From Levilactobacillus suantsaiihabitans (GTDB lineage Bacteria; Bacillota; Bacilli; Lactobacillales; Lactobacillaceae), in assembly GCF_004745505.1 (NCBI RefSeq), contig NZ_RKLX01000008.1:1-64000 (forward strand): 64,000 nucleotides of DNA. Direction: 5' to 3'. The position numbers were made by a program, and so were the translations under genes. The notes below the pieces were generated by a model. The model saw only the letters and a program-made list of their open reading frames with translations. It did not search any database and had not been told where the DNA came from. Below are positions 34,711-43,890 of the stretch, piece by piece. Numbering within the stretch: position 1 is the first letter of the stretch; the number at the start of each line of letters is the position of its first letter.

Positions 34711-35910
34711 TTGAAGCTAAACAAGTTACCACATGAATTTGAATTGGCCCGGCCGGTTCTTCAGACCATTGAACAGGCCGGCTATGAGGCCTATTTCGTC
34801 GGTGGCAGCGTTCGCGATACCATCTTGGGTAAAGACATCCATGACGTGGACATCGCCACTAGTGCGTATCCTAACGAGATTAAAGGGCTGTTCAAGCGTA
34901 CCGTGGACACCGGAATCGAACACGGTACCGTCATGATTTTGGATCACGGGACCGGCTACGAGACTACCACGTTTCGCTCGGAATCGACCTATACCGATTT
35001 TCGGCGGCCAGACCAGGTGACCTTCGTCCGGTCGTTGAATGAGGACTTAAAACGTCGGGATTTCACTATCAACGCCTTGGCCATGAAGGAAGACGGGACG
35101 GTCATCGACTTGTTCGACGGGCTAGCGGATCTTAAGCACCGCCAGATTCGTGCCGTGGGTGATGCGCAGGAACGCTTCCATGAGGACGCCTTGCGCATGA
35201 TGCGGGCCGTGCGGTTTGCCAGTCAGCTGGACTTTCAGATCGTACCCGAGACACAAGCGGCCATCACGGCGCACGCCCAACTCTTGGCTAAGATTGCGGT
35301 CGAGCGGACCCAAGTAGAATTGTTAAAGCTGTTACAGGGCAAGGCCCCGCAACGCGGGCTTCAAGACTTTATGGACACGGGCTTGTGGCAACACTGTCCG
35401 GGTTTTGCGGACCACGAGGCGGACTTGGCCGCACTAACGCAACAGCTGACCCACGGCGTCTCCAGTGACACGGCTGCCTGGACGTTGTTGGCCACCAAAT
35501 TTGGCCTGACCAGCTCCGAAATCACGCCGTTCTTGAAGCACTGGAAGACCGCCAATCAAACCATCACGGCTGTCCAAACGGCCAGTCGCGCGGCCACACT
35601 GTTACTGACGGGTGAGTTGACCGCCTGGCAACTTTATCAGTGTGGGGCCGACCTGGTACCCGTGGCCAATGAGGTGGCCGTCATTTTAGGCGCCTCGGAT
35701 CGCCAATCAGACCTGCAGGCCGCTTTAGCCGCGTTGCCGATTCATCACAAGAAGGAGTTGGCCGCGACGGGTCGTGACCTCATGCAGGCTGGCGTGCAAC
35801 CCGGACCGCAGCTGGGTGCTATCTTGGGCGACCTTGAATATCAAGTGGTCACCGGCGCGCTGCCCAACGACACGACCGCACTGGTGGCGCACGTTAACGC
35901 CAACAAGTAA
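34711..35910 (+). CDS. cca: CCA tRNA nucleotidyltransferase
   Basis: A 399-residue class II enzyme that adds CCA to tRNA 3' ends. The head domain carries FVGGSVRDTILGKDIHDVDI, with the catalytic DxD, near residues 26-45. Further motifs are GTVMI, the RRDFTINAL neck (about 113-121), DLFDGLADL and the FHEDALRMMRAVRFA body motif. The helical tail completes the family length. TTG 34711 is preferred because AAAAGGG lies 8 bases upstream; GTG 34702 is too close to that site. It leads the tight operon cca-ABC-F-thyA-dfrA (gaps 23, 12 and 20 bases). Confidence 0.94.
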   Translation: MKLNKLPHEFELARPVLQTIEQAGYEAYFVGGSVRDTILGKDIHDVDIATSAYPNEIKGLFKRTVDTGIEHGTVMILDHGTGYETTTFRSESTYTDFRRPDQVTFVRSLNEDLKRRDFTINALAMKEDGTVIDLFDGLADLKHRQIRAVGDAQERFHEDALRMMRAVRFASQLDFQIVPETQAAITAHAQLLAKIAVERTQVELLKLLQGKAPQRGLQDFMDTGLWQHCPGFADHEADLAALTQQLTHGVSSDTAAWTLLATKFGLTSSEITPFLKHWKTANQTITAVQTASRAATLLLTGELTAWQLYQCGADLVPVANEVAVILGASDRQSDLQAALAALPIHHKKELAATGRDLMQAGVQPGPQLGAILGDLEYQVVTGALPNDTTALVAHVNANK

Positions 35911-35933
35911 TCTGAAAATAAGAGAGTGAAGCT

Positions 35934-37829
35934 ATGCAAACCTTACGCGCGGAAAATTTACACCGAACTTACGGTGAAAAAACGCTATTTGATAATTTGA
36001 ATTTTATTATTAACGAACACGATCGTATCGGTCTGATCGGGGTCAACGGGAGTGGGAAGACCTCGTTGTTAAATACCTTGGCCGGCGTCAGCAATGAGCA
36101 GTCCGGGGAAATCAACACCCCTAAGGACTACACGATCGGCTATCTGACCCAGGCGCCAGACCTCGATGAAAACCTGACCGTGATGGATGCCGTCTTTTCC
36201 GGTGATCAGAAGGTCTTTGTCACGATTCGCCGTTACGAAGCGGCCCTGGCGGCTTACGGGGCACATCCGGACGATGCCAAGGCCCAACAGCGGTATTTGG
36301 ACGCGGAAGCTCAGATGAACGAAGAAGAGGCCTGGACTGCCGAAAGCGACGTCAAGACGATTTTGACGCAGCTGAAGATCACGGACCTGTCGCAATCCAT
36401 CAAAACCATGTCTGGGGGCCAAATCAAGCGGGTCGGCTTGGCCCAAGTCCTCATTCAGTCCCCCGACTTATTACTCCTGGACGAACCAACCAACCACTTG
36501 GACTTCGATTCCATTGCCTGGCTCCAACAGTATCTGGCCAGCTACAAGGGCGCCTTACTGGTCGTGACTCATGACCGGTACTTCCTGGATCAAATTGCCA
36601 ACCAAATTTGGGAATTAGACTTCGGGAAGCTCTACCAATATCCGGGGAACTACCAAGCCTACGTCCAAGAAAAGGCCGAACGGGTCAGTCAAGAGGCCGA
36701 AGCCGACCAGAAGCAACAACAATTGTACAAGAAGGAATTGGCCTGGATGAAGGCGGGGGCTAAGGCCCGTTCTACCAAGCAACAGGCCCGGATCAACCGC
36801 TTCAACGACCTGGCCAGTAACGTGGGGACCCGCCAAGTCCAAAGCAATGTTTCCATCTCGCTGGGCCAACAACGCCTGGGCAAGAAAGTCATCGAGCTCA
36901 AAGACGCCAATTTGAAATTGGGCGACCACGTCATTTTAAAGGACTTTAACGACCTGATTCAAGGTGGCGAACGCATCGGGATCAGTGGTGAAAACGGGGC
37001 CGGTAAGTCTAGCCTGCTCAACGTGATTGCCCAACGCCTCCCACTAGATTCCGGCATCGTGACGGTGGGCGAGACCGTGAAAATGGCCTACTACACCCAG
37101 CAGATCGAACCGATTCCCGAAGACAAGCGGATGATCAATTACCTGTCCGAGGTGGGCCAAAATGTGACCGACAAGGCCGGCAATTCCGTGAGTGTCACGG
37201 AACTGCTCGAACAGTTCTTGTTCCCACGGTTCATGCACGGGACGTTGATCCGCAAGCTCTCCGGTGGGGAAAAGCGGCGGCTCTATTTGTTAAAACTATT
37301 GATGGAACAGCCCAACGTCTTGTTGCTGGACGAACCGACTAACGATCTAGACATTAGCACGCTGACAGTGTTGGAAGATTACATTTCTCAATTTGCCGGC
37401 ACCGTCATCACGGTTTCTCATGACCGGTACTTCTTGGATAAGGTGGCCGACCGGCTGTTGATCTTCACCGGTAACGGGCATATCGAGCGGTACTCCGGGC
37501 GCTTCAGTAGCTACCTGGCAGACGCCCAGGCGCAAACCAAGCACGCGGCTAAGGCGGAAAAACCCAAGGCCACCGAAAAGCCGCAAGACAAGCCGGACGC
37601 GCCCAAGAAAAAGGTCAAGCTGACCTACGCGGAACAAAAGGAATGGGAAGGCATCGAAGGCGTGATCGACGATTTAGAGGACCAAAAGTCACAGGTCCAA
37701 GCCGAAATGAATGCCAACGGCGCCAACTACGATAAGTTGGCCGATCTTCAGGCCCAATTAGACGACCTGGACCACCAACTGGATGAAAAGATGACCCGCT
37801 GGGAATACCTCAGCGAGTACGCAGAATAG
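35934..37829 (+). CDS. ABC-F family ATPase, Uup/YfmR type
   Basis: A 631-residue cytosolic protein with two ABC cassettes and no membrane domain, expected to act on stalled ribosomes at the E site. Cassette 1 has Walker A GVNGSGKTS, signature MSGGQIKRVGLA and Walker B LLLDEPTNHLD. Cassette 2 has GENGAGKSS, LSGGEKRRLYL and LLLDEPTNDLD. The P-site interaction linker lies between them (about 240-310), and a Lys-rich coiled-coil tail (about 535-631) marks the Uup/YfmR branch. It is not placed with resistance-type ABC-F proteins on this evidence. It lies in the cca-thyA operon. Confidence 0.9.
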   Translation: MQTLRAENLHRTYGEKTLFDNLNFIINEHDRIGLIGVNGSGKTSLLNTLAGVSNEQSGEINTPKDYTIGYLTQAPDLDENLTVMDAVFSGDQKVFVTIRRYEAALAAYGAHPDDAKAQQRYLDAEAQMNEEEAWTAESDVKTILTQLKITDLSQSIKTMSGGQIKRVGLAQVLIQSPDLLLLDEPTNHLDFDSIAWLQQYLASYKGALLVVTHDRYFLDQIANQIWELDFGKLYQYPGNYQAYVQEKAERVSQEAEADQKQQQLYKKELAWMKAGAKARSTKQQARINRFNDLASNVGTRQVQSNVSISLGQQRLGKKVIELKDANLKLGDHVILKDFNDLIQGGERIGISGENGAGKSSLLNVIAQRLPLDSGIVTVGETVKMAYYTQQIEPIPEDKRMINYLSEVGQNVTDKAGNSVSVTELLEQFLFPRFMHGTLIRKLSGGEKRRLYLLKLLMEQPNVLLLDEPTNDLDISTLTVLEDYISQFAGTVITVSHDRYFLDKVADRLLIFTGNGHIERYSGRFSSYLADAQAQTKHAAKAEKPKATEKPQDKPDAPKKKVKLTYAEQKEWEGIEGVIDDLEDQKSQVQAEMNANGANYDKLADLQAQLDDLDHQLDEKMTRWEYLSEYAE

Positions 37830-37841
37830 GGAGGCAATGGC

Positions 37842-38792
37842 GTGTTAGAAGAGGCTTATTTGAATTTAGCAAAGACCGTGTTGACGGACGGCCACGAGAA
37901 AACGGATCGGACCGGCACGGGCACCATCAGCTTATTTGGCTACCAAATGCGGTTTAACCTACAGGAGGGCTTCCCACTGTTGACCACGAAGAAGGTGCCC
38001 TTTGGCCTGATCAAGTCCGAACTGTTGTGGTTCTTACGGGGGGACACGAATATTCGGTTTCTCCTGCAACACCACAACCACATTTGGGACGAATGGGCCT
38101 TCCAGCGGTACGTGGATAGCCCCGACTACCACGGCCCGGACATGACCGACTTCGGCCGGCGCTCACTGGTCGATGCTGATTTTAACCAGCAGTACCAGGC
38201 AGAAAAGGCCGCATTCTGCGACAAGATCATCAACGACCAGGCATTTGCCGAACATTACGGTGACCTGGGCCTGGTCTACGGCAGTCAGTGGCGCGCTTGG
38301 CAGGGGCACAACGGCGAGACAATTGACCAGTTGGCCAACGTCATCGACACGCTGCGGACCCATCCGGATTCCCGGCGGATGATCGTGTCGGCGTGGAATC
38401 CCGCCGACGTGCCATCTATGGCCTTGCCACCGTGTCACACGTTGTATCAGTTCTACGTCAACGACGGCAAGCTGAGTTGTCAGCTGTACCAACGCAGCGG
38501 GGACATTTTCTTGGGCGTGCCGTTCAACATCGCCAGTTACGCGTTGTTAACGTCGCTGATTGCCAAAGAAGTCGGCCTGGAAGTGGGCGACTTCGTGCAT
38601 ACGCTGGGCGACGCGCACATTTATAAGAACCACATCACCCAGGTCAAGACGCAGCTGGCCCGGACGCCACATGCCGCACCGCAGCTGTGGTTGAATCCGG
38701 AAAAATCCAGCATCTTTGACTACGACATGCACGACATCAAGGTCACGGGCTACGACCCGGAACCGGCCATCAAGGCCCCCGTTGCCGTGTAA
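37842..38792 (+). CDS. thyA: Thymidylate synthase
   Basis: A 316-residue folate-dependent enzyme converting dUMP to dTMP. The length equals that of the well-known L. casei enzyme, with its ~50-residue insertion (about 88-140) relative to E. coli. Motifs: [32 protein letters not shown], the nucleophile region [13 protein letters not shown] (near 195-207), [19 protein letters not shown] and [15 protein letters not shown] start with AGGGAGG 8 bases upstream; the nearby ATG at 37838 runs into a stop. dfrA follows at once, coupling dTMP synthesis to folate recycling. Confidence 0.97.
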   Translation: MLEEAYLNLAKTVLTDGHEKTDRTGTGTISLFGYQMRFNLQEGFPLLTTKKVPFGLIKSELLWFLRGDTNIRFLLQHHNHIWDEWAFQRYVDSPDYHGPDMTDFGRRSLVDADFNQQYQAEKAAFCDKIINDQAFAEHYGDLGLVYGSQWRAWQGHNGETIDQLANVIDTLRTHPDSRRMIVSAWNPADVPSMALPPCHTLYQFYVNDGKLSCQLYQRSGDIFLGVPFNIASYALLTSLIAKEVGLEVGDFVHTLGDAHIYKNHITQVKTQLARTPHAAPQLWLNPEKSSIFDYDMHDIKVTGYDPEPAIKAPVAV

Positions 38793-38812
38793 ATAAGAGA
38801 GGAGACCTCGCC

Positions 38813-39304
38813 ATGTTAATTTTTCTCTGGGCGGAGAGCCAAGGCCACGTCATTGGCTTTCGCGGCCAATTGCCCTGGCATCTGCCAGCCGACATGCACT
38901 ACTTCAAGACCGTCACCATGGGAAATACCATCGTGACCGGCGCCAAGACGTTTGCGTCCTTCCCCGGGCTACTGCCCAACCGGACCAACGTCATCGTCAG
39001 CCACCGGCCCGCGAGTGATTTTCCTGCCGAAGCCATCGTCTTGAACTCATTGGACGCCGTACGGGCCTACGCCGCTGAACGGCCGACCGAAAAGATCTTC
39101 GTCATCGGTGGCGCACAGATCTTTGCCGGCCTGATCGATGACGTCGATTACCTGTACCGCACCAATATCGAAGCCGGGTTTGACGGCGACACCTGGATGC
39201 CAGCCATCGATTACAGCAAGTTCCAACTGATCGACCGGCAACCGGGCGTGCGCAACGAGAAGAATCCGTACGACTTCACGTTCGAACAATACCAACGTCT
39301 GTAA
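38813..39304 (+). CDS. dfrA: Dihydrofolate reductase
   Basis: A 163-residue NADPH-dependent enzyme that regenerates tetrahydrofolate after thymidylate synthesis. Motifs: LIFLWAESQGHVIGFRGQLPWHLPADM (residues 2-28), with the substrate-binding acidic residue in LPADMHYF, GNTIVTGAKTFASFP, PNRTNVIVSHR and VIGGAQIFAGL. ATG start with GAGAGGAG upstream. It ends the cca operon; repeat B2 and a bidirectional terminator lie downstream. Confidence 0.96.
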   Translation: MLIFLWAESQGHVIGFRGQLPWHLPADMHYFKTVTMGNTIVTGAKTFASFPGLLPNRTNVIVSHRPASDFPAEAIVLNSLDAVRAYAAERPTEKIFVIGGAQIFAGLIDDVDYLYRTNIEAGFDGDTWMPAIDYSKFQLIDRQPGVRNEKNPYDFTFEQYQRL

Positions 39305-39535
39305 AGTTGCCCCTTAAACTGGACAAACCAGTACCTGCGCCAGTTAAGGGTTCCGCCTGCTATGGGGGACATCTCCAGCCCCCAAGTGGGCTTCCGATTC
39401 GCTTGAAAGCCTCGTAAAAACCACGAGTCTCTCAAGTCGCCCCACCCAGTAACCTGGCAAACAACGCCAGCTAACTGGGTCGACACAGCTGGCTCCACCC
39501 TTAACTGTCTCCGGAAGGTTGGCGAGGAACTGCAG
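39305..39535. repeat. Structured intergenic repeat family B, copy B2 (reverse, with extra arm)
   Basis: The outer stem pairs CAGTTAAGGGT (39340-39350) with ACCCTTAACTG. Read on the minus strand it follows B1 (GGGTGGAGCCAGC, then CGGAAGCCC, GGCTGGAG, CCCCCATAGCAGGCGGAACCC-type blocks). An extra ~85-base double hairpin is inserted after GCCAGC, built from ACCCAGTTAG/CTAACTGGGT-like and ACTCGTGG/CCACGAGT arms. Confidence 0.7.
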
Positions 39536-39549
39536 CTTTGCAGACAATA

Positions 39550-39594
39550 AAACGGCGTCACAATCCCATCATAGTCGGGATTGTGACGCCGTTT
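39550..39594. terminator. Bidirectional terminator between dfrA and hemolysin III gene
   Basis: A perfect 18-bp stem (39550-39567 with 39577-39594, starting AAACGGCGTCACAATCCC) with a 9-base loop. On the minus strand it is followed by TTTTATTG, on the plus strand by AATTTG. It separates convergent genes. Confidence 0.85.
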
Positions 39595-39644
39595 AATTTG
39601 CGGTTGGTTAGTTGTGGGAATATTCGTTGTTGACACAGAGCGCT

Positions 39645-39835
39645 AGCGTAGCCGGAAGTTCGCCAAATATGGGATCAGCCGTGGGAGTTCCCTTAGCGGT
39701 GATTCTTGCCGCTTAGGGAACTGGCGTCTTTGAGACGTGGGTTTCGGCTCAAAGCGAGGCGGCGAGACCGGGCTTTGGCTCGCCCCGTCCGCCCGCCGCG
39801 TTCCAGTCCCATATTTGGCGAACTGGAGGCGGCGG
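39645..39835. repeat. Structured intergenic repeat family A, copy A4
   Basis: Best-formed copy. The outer stem is 17 bp without mismatch, GTTCGCCAAATATGGGA with TCCCATATTTGGCGAAC (39658-39674 with 39807-39823). Arm 1 is AGTTCCCTTAGCGG/CCGCTTAGGGAACT (39686-39722, one T-T mismatch), arm 2 CTTTGAG/CTCAAAG (39728-39754), arm 3 GCGAG-ACC/GG-CTCGC (39762-39783). It lies 12 bases from the end of the hemolysin III-like gene. Confidence 0.85.
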
Positions 39836-39847
39836 ACTAGGTAAAGG

Positions 39848-40489
39848 TTAAGCGTAAAACAAGATGGCGAAGTACATCAGACCGGTGCCAAGCATGACGA
39901 AGAGGTGCCAGATGACGTGACCAAACGGCACGCCCTTGAAACTGTAAATGACAGCGCCGACGGTGAAGGCGACGCCGCCGAAGAACAGGAGGGCAAAACC
40001 AATGGGGCCCAGGCCCGCGTACAGCGGCTTGATGCCCATCAAACACATCCAGCCCATCATCACGTAGATGATGGTGGATAGCTTTTGCATTTTACCCAGC
40101 CAGATGGCCTTGTAGATGATACCACACACGGCCATGGCCCAGATGATGCCAAACATAGTCCAACCTAGCGCCCCGCCGACGACTAAGAGACTGAAGGGCG
40201 TATAGGTGCCCGCGATCAATAAATAAATGGCACAATGGTCAAATATTTGAAATACGTGGCGTCCGCGGGTAAAGTACAAACTATGGAAGAGGGTCGACGC
40301 CAAGTAAAAGAGCACTAAAATGGCGCCGTAAATGGCAAAGGTGGTCATCCGCAGTGCCCCGCCCTTAGCGTGGGCCTGTAAGAGTAAGATCACCAATCCA
40401 GCAATGCTCAAGGCGGCGCCGATTCCGTGGGTGACCGCATTGAGTACCTCGTTAACGATTTGATAGGTGTGGCTTTGTTGGTTTATCAC
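39848..40489 (-). CDS. Hemolysin III / PAQR-family membrane protein
   Basis: A 213-residue protein with seven membrane segments of the HlyIII/YqfA/PAQR superfamily. Family residues seen: NAVTHGIGAALSIAG near residue 14, STLFHSLYF near 70, IFDHCAIYLLIAGTYTPF near 85-102, and a terminal IWHLFVMLGTGLMYFAIL. His and Asp residues at these places match the predicted metal site. Despite the name the physiological role is uncertain. The GTG at 40489 was chosen because AAGGAG lies 8-13 bases upstream; a longer frame to 40537 has no such site. Confidence 0.88.
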   Translation of the reverse strand: MINQQSHTYQIVNEVLNAVTHGIGAALSIAGLVILLLQAHAKGGALRMTTFAIYGAILVLFYLASTLFHSLYFTRGRHVFQIFDHCAIYLLIAGTYTPFSLLVVGGALGWTMFGIIWAMAVCGIIYKAIWLGKMQKLSTIIYVMMGWMCLMGIKPLYAGLGPIGFALLFFGGVAFTVGAVIYSFKGVPFGHVIWHLFVMLGTGLMYFAILFYA

Positions 40490-40632
40490 ACAGCATTTCT
40501 CCTTCGCCTTTTTAGTTAGCGTAACACGTTGGCACAACCTGTCGCAAGTGGCGATTGCCGGCGATCGTCGTGGGTCTGGGCGACCGCAAGTTTAGTTTTC
40601 TTTAAAAGCCCCGGCGACTTCAACAACATTTA

Positions 40633-40661
40633 CTGAAAAATGTCGGTAATTCTGCTATACT
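40633..40661 (+). promoter_or_regulatory. Promoter of degV
   Basis: -35 CTGAAA (40633-40638), 17-base spacer ending in TGC (extended -10), -10 TATACT (40656-40661). Confidence 0.65.
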
Positions 40662-40731
40662 ATTACCGTATGTTTCATTACGTAACTTGCAGCATAAACC
40701 AAAATTTCTGGTCAGAAAGAGTGGGATACCC

Positions 40732-41583
40732 ATGGCGAAAATTAAGATTGTCACGGATTCATCTGCCGGCCTTACCGAGCAGCAGATTCAGGATTATGAC
40801 ATCACCATTATCCCGTTAACGGTCATGATTGATGACACGATTTACGTTGAACGGGAATCCATCACGAATGAAGAATTTATTGATAAAATGAAAACGGCGA
40901 AGTCCTTGCCGAAGACGAGTCAGCCACCACTGGGCAAGTTTGTGGAGACCTTTGACAAGTTGGGCGAAGACGGCAGTAGCGTGATTTGCTTCAATATGTT
41001 GGCCGCCATCAGTGGCACGGTCCACACGGCCGAACAAGCAGCCCAACTGTCGAAGACCGACGTCACGGTCGTGGACAGTCAATACACCGACCAAGCCTTG
41101 GCTTTCCAAGTCATCGAAGCCGCCAAATTGGCTGCGGAAGGTGCCGACAAAGACGCTATCTTGAAGCGGGCCGAGGCCGTGCGCGACCACACCAAGCTGT
41201 TCATGGGCATCGTGACCTTGGAAAACATCTTAAAGGGTGGCCGGTTGAGCCGCGCGGCGGGCATGTTGACGTCCTTATTAAACATCAAGATCGTCTTACA
41301 GGTCACCGGTGGCGAACTGAAGATTCGGGCTAAGGGTCGCGGTATGAAGACCATCGACCGCTACTTTGACAAGGTTTACGACCAGATCAAGCAGACGCCG
41401 AACATCAAAGCTATTGGCATCTCCCACGTGGAGGCGTTTGAATCCGTTGATAAGATTCAAAATCATCTCAAGGAACTCTTGCCGGGCCAAGATGTCTTGG
41501 TTCGAGAAACGGTGCCAATCATTGCGACACATGGGGGTCCAGGGGCATTTGCCTTGATGTACTACACAGACCCAACCAAATAA
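40732..41583 (+). CDS. DegV-family fatty-acid-binding protein
   Basis: A 283-residue DegV/FakB-type protein; the family binds a fatty acid and, with the kinase FakA, presents it for phosphorylation. The N-terminal IKIVTDSSAGLT (2-14) carries the conserved serine of the EDD fold. TSQPPLGKFVE near 62-72, VDSQYTDQALAFQV near 115 and the C-terminal ETVPIIATHGGPGAFALMYY complete the lipid site. ATG 40732 gives the normal family length; the upstream sequence GAGTGGGA is a weak ribosome site. Which FakB subgroup it represents cannot be told. Confidence 0.9.
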   Translation: MAKIKIVTDSSAGLTEQQIQDYDITIIPLTVMIDDTIYVERESITNEEFIDKMKTAKSLPKTSQPPLGKFVETFDKLGEDGSSVICFNMLAAISGTVHTAEQAAQLSKTDVTVVDSQYTDQALAFQVIEAAKLAAEGADKDAILKRAEAVRDHTKLFMGIVTLENILKGGRLSRAAGMLTSLLNIKIVLQVTGGELKIRAKGRGMKTIDRYFDKVYDQIKQTPNIKAIGISHVEAFESVDKIQNHLKELLPGQDVLVRETVPIIATHGGPGAFALMYYTDPTK

Positions 41584-41600
41584 TTGCTCATTGAGGAAGA

Positions 41601-41625
41601 GGTGGCCGCACGCCACCGCTTTTTC
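41601..41625 (+). terminator. Terminator between degV and the GDSL gene
   Basis: GGTGGC/GCCACC (41601-41606 with 41612-41617), then GCTTTTTCT. It may let part of transcription pass into the downstream ypmR-like gene. Confidence 0.6.
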
Positions 41626-41649
41626 TTTATCCCGAGGGGGACTTTTAGA

Positions 41650-42582
41650 ATGAAATTTAAGAATATCAGTAAGATTATTGGGGTGACCTTACTTCTCGTG
41701 CTGATTGTGCTGGCGGCGTTGACCTACTGGCATCCGGGCGCGCGCACCACGCTGACGACCAAGGAAATGCCGAGCAATCGGCGTTCTACCGTGCGGCTCG
41801 TGGCGCTGGGCGATTCGCTGACCGAAGGGGTCGGTGATCCCCAAAAGACCAAGCTGGGAGGCTACACGGGACGGCTCAAAAATACGATTCACCGGCGCGA
41901 CCACGTGAAGGTCATCATGCACAATTTTGGTAAATCTGGCGACCGGAGTGATCAGATCGAACAACGACTGGTCGACAGTAAGACGCAACAGGCCCAGGTC
42001 AAACGCGCCCAGGCCATCACGCTAACGGTCGGGGGAAACGATTTACTCCAGACATTGACCAAGAACGTGACCATCAACCAACAAACCAAGCTGGACCGCC
42101 AGTTGGACACGGCCCAGACCGCTTACCAACAAAAGCTCAAGCACCTGATCCAAACGATTCGGCAGTACAATCCAACCGCGCCGATTTTTCTCTACAGCAT
42201 TTACAATCCCGTGTACGTGTACTTTGCCAACCTGGACCAGATCACTACGGCTGTCGACGATTGGAATCAAGCGACCAAGCAGACCGCGACGGGTTTCAAA
42301 CACATTTACATGATCGACATCAACCAGGCGTTGTCTGACGGGCAGTACAAATCTGTCACCCAGCAGGCGCAACTCAAACGTAACGCCCAGAAGTCTAACG
42401 ATGGCAAGATTTCCAGCGCGAGCTTACAGGAGTTGATTTTGGCCAGCAACGCCAGTGACGAGTTGAACGACTACTTGTCACCGGCCGACCATTTCCACCC
42501 GAACGCCAAGGGCTACCGGTTGATGACCCGCTACGCTTTTAAGCAAATGCAAGCTCATCAGCAGCAGTGGTTACTGAAATAA
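41650..42582 (+). CDS. SGNH/GDSL-family lipase or esterase (YpmR-like)
   Basis: A 310-residue SGNH hydrolase with an N-terminal signal anchor (IIGVTLLLVLIVLAALTYW, about 9-27), so probably membrane-attached and facing outward. Block I VALGDSLTEGVG (nucleophile Ser near residue 58), block II HNFGKSGDRSDQ (Gly), block III TVGGNDLL (Asn) and block V DHFHPNAKGYRLM (Asp/His) are all intact. ATG 41650 with GAGGGGG 12 bases upstream. The pair with the next gene mirrors ypmR-ypmS of B. subtilis. Natural substrate unknown. Confidence 0.88.
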   Translation: MKFKNISKIIGVTLLLVLIVLAALTYWHPGARTTLTTKEMPSNRRSTVRLVALGDSLTEGVGDPQKTKLGGYTGRLKNTIHRRDHVKVIMHNFGKSGDRSDQIEQRLVDSKTQQAQVKRAQAITLTVGGNDLLQTLTKNVTINQQTKLDRQLDTAQTAYQQKLKHLIQTIRQYNPTAPIFLYSIYNPVYVYFANLDQITTAVDDWNQATKQTATGFKHIYMIDINQALSDGQYKSVTQQAQLKRNAQKSNDGKISSASLQELILASNASDELNDYLSPADHFHPNAKGYRLMTRYAFKQMQAHQQQWLLK

Positions 42583-42595
42583 GGAGGAACAAACT

Positions 42596-43195
42596 ATGCA
42601 ACGTCATTCAGCCCCAAAGCCCACCCGTAATTGGTGGAAATGGGGGTTCATCGCGCTCGTGGCCGTCTTACTGGTCACGACCGTTACCGTCGGGGTCAAG
42701 GCCTTGATGCCCACGCAGGTTCCGGCCACGGCCAAGGTGACCAAAAATACCACCAATATTAACGTTAGCCTGAATAAGAAACAGGTCAACGCGCTGGCCG
42801 ACTACTACGTGAATAAGTCCCTGCAAAATTCCGCGGTCAAGTATCGCTTCCAGGTCACCGATCACGCCTTGATCTCTGGATCGACCAAAGTTTTAGGCGC
42901 CAACGTGAACTTCGTTTTACTCTTGAAGCCAACCGTGTTATCCTCAGGAGACGTCCAATTGAAGGCGGAAAAGCTATCCGTGGGGGCCTTACCCGTGCCG
43001 ATTAGCTTTGTGATGAGCTACATCGCCAAGAACTATCCGCTGCCCAATTGGGTCGCGATGGACACCAAGCAAGAGACCATCACGTTACATTTGACCGCCA
43101 TCGGCAACGGCAAGAAGCTGTCCTTTGCGGCCAAGAAGATCGATTTATCCGGCGCTGGCAAGTTCGTTTTCCAGGCCCGGATTCCCAAGAACTAG
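42596..43195 (+). CDS. YpmS-family membrane protein (DUF2140)
   Basis: A 199-residue protein with a positively charged N-terminus, one membrane anchor ([22 protein letters not shown], about 15-36) and an extracellular beta-rich domain (about 50-199). Blocks such as [16 protein letters not shown] and [23 protein letters not shown] (near 125-150) are typical of YpmS. Function unknown; it is coupled to the SGNH hydrolase gene (13-base gap) and probably acts with it at the cell surface. GGAGG precedes the ATG. Confidence 0.83.
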   Translation: MQRHSAPKPTRNWWKWGFIALVAVLLVTTVTVGVKALMPTQVPATAKVTKNTTNINVSLNKKQVNALADYYVNKSLQNSAVKYRFQVTDHALISGSTKVLGANVNFVLLLKPTVLSSGDVQLKAEKLSVGALPVPISFVMSYIAKNYPLPNWVAMDTKQETITLHLTAIGNGKKLSFAAKKIDLSGAGKFVFQARIPKN

Positions 43196-43205
43196 GAGGC
43201 AACGA

Positions 43206-43427
43206 ATGCCCAAAACGTTTTATCAATTTTTAATGACCCAACGCAATCCAGAAAGCTACGACCCGGTGGCGACCTTCGCCAACAACGCCTTTCTGGACAG
43301 CGCCTTTCCTAAGCAGGAGACAGCCTTTGATCCGCTGTCGAAATACTTGGAAGAAAACGCGCCGTATTTACCGTCCATGACGATTTTTGACGACGCGTGG
43401 CAATTGTATCTGGCCTCATTGGCCTAA
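43206..43427 (+). CDS. YozE-family SAM-like protein (UPF0346)
   Basis: A 73-residue protein of the YozE family, helical with a SAM-like fold. Features are [11 protein letters not shown] near the start, [14 protein letters not shown] in the middle and [19 protein letters not shown] toward the end. Length matches the family (73-74). AGGAGG lies 6-11 bases upstream of ATG 43206; an earlier frame start inside ypmS has no site. It is the last gene of the ypmR-ypmS-yozE unit. Function is not known. Confidence 0.87.
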   Translation: MPKTFYQFLMTQRNPESYDPVATFANNAFLDSAFPKQETAFDPLSKYLEENAPYLPSMTIFDDAWQLYLASLA

Positions 43428-43429
43428 CG

Positions 43430-43476
43430 AAAACAGGGACCGCGGCGTTGCGCTGCTGGTGCCTGTTTTGATTTTT
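43430..43476 (+). terminator. Terminator of the yozE unit
   Basis: AAAACAGG-G-ACC pairs with GGT-G-CCTGTTTT around an inner GCGGC/GCTGC-like stem, then GATTTTTA. Confidence 0.75.
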
Positions 43477-43581
43477 AAGAGCCGACTGGTCCCAATTTTA
43501 TGTGGTTAGGCGCCAAGTTTTCATCATGTACGCTATTACGCATGTTATGTGTTATGCTTCAATAAAAAAGGGGGTATTTCT

Positions 43582-43743
43582 ATGGCGTCAAAAAATGAAT
43601 CTCACTCTTCGAAGGAAACACGCTACATCCTAGATTCGGTTGAAAATCGTAAGGCACTGGATAAGTCAATCGATCAATTAAAAAGCGGTCATGTTAAGAC
43701 GCTCTCTTTTAAAGATTGGCAGCGAATGACCAAAAAGAATTGA
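43582..43743 (+). CDS. Small antitoxin-like protein (53 aa)
   Basis: A 53-residue hydrophilic protein, MASKNESHSSKETRYILDSV to the Lys-rich end. The stretch ENRKALDKSIDQLKSGHVKT resembles the C-terminal segments of small Phd/YefM- or prevent-host-death-type antitoxins found in lactobacilli (weak recalled resemblance). No toxin gene is adjacent. AAAGGGGG lies 7-14 bases upstream of ATG 43582, a good start. The base composition is A/T-richer than its neighbours. It could be an orphan antitoxin or an unrelated small protein. Confidence 0.6.
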   Translation: MASKNESHSSKETRYILDSVENRKALDKSIDQLKSGHVKTLSFKDWQRMTKKN

Positions 43744-43890
43744 TCGGATTGCTTTTTACGGATTAAGCATTATTGGCAAAGTTTAACTAATGCGCCGAAA
43801 CATTAGGCAGCTGAGTCAATAAAAGAAATCACCTAAACCAGCTCCCTAAATCCCAGCAGAACATGGTAGAATGGAATGCGTCAGTCAATA

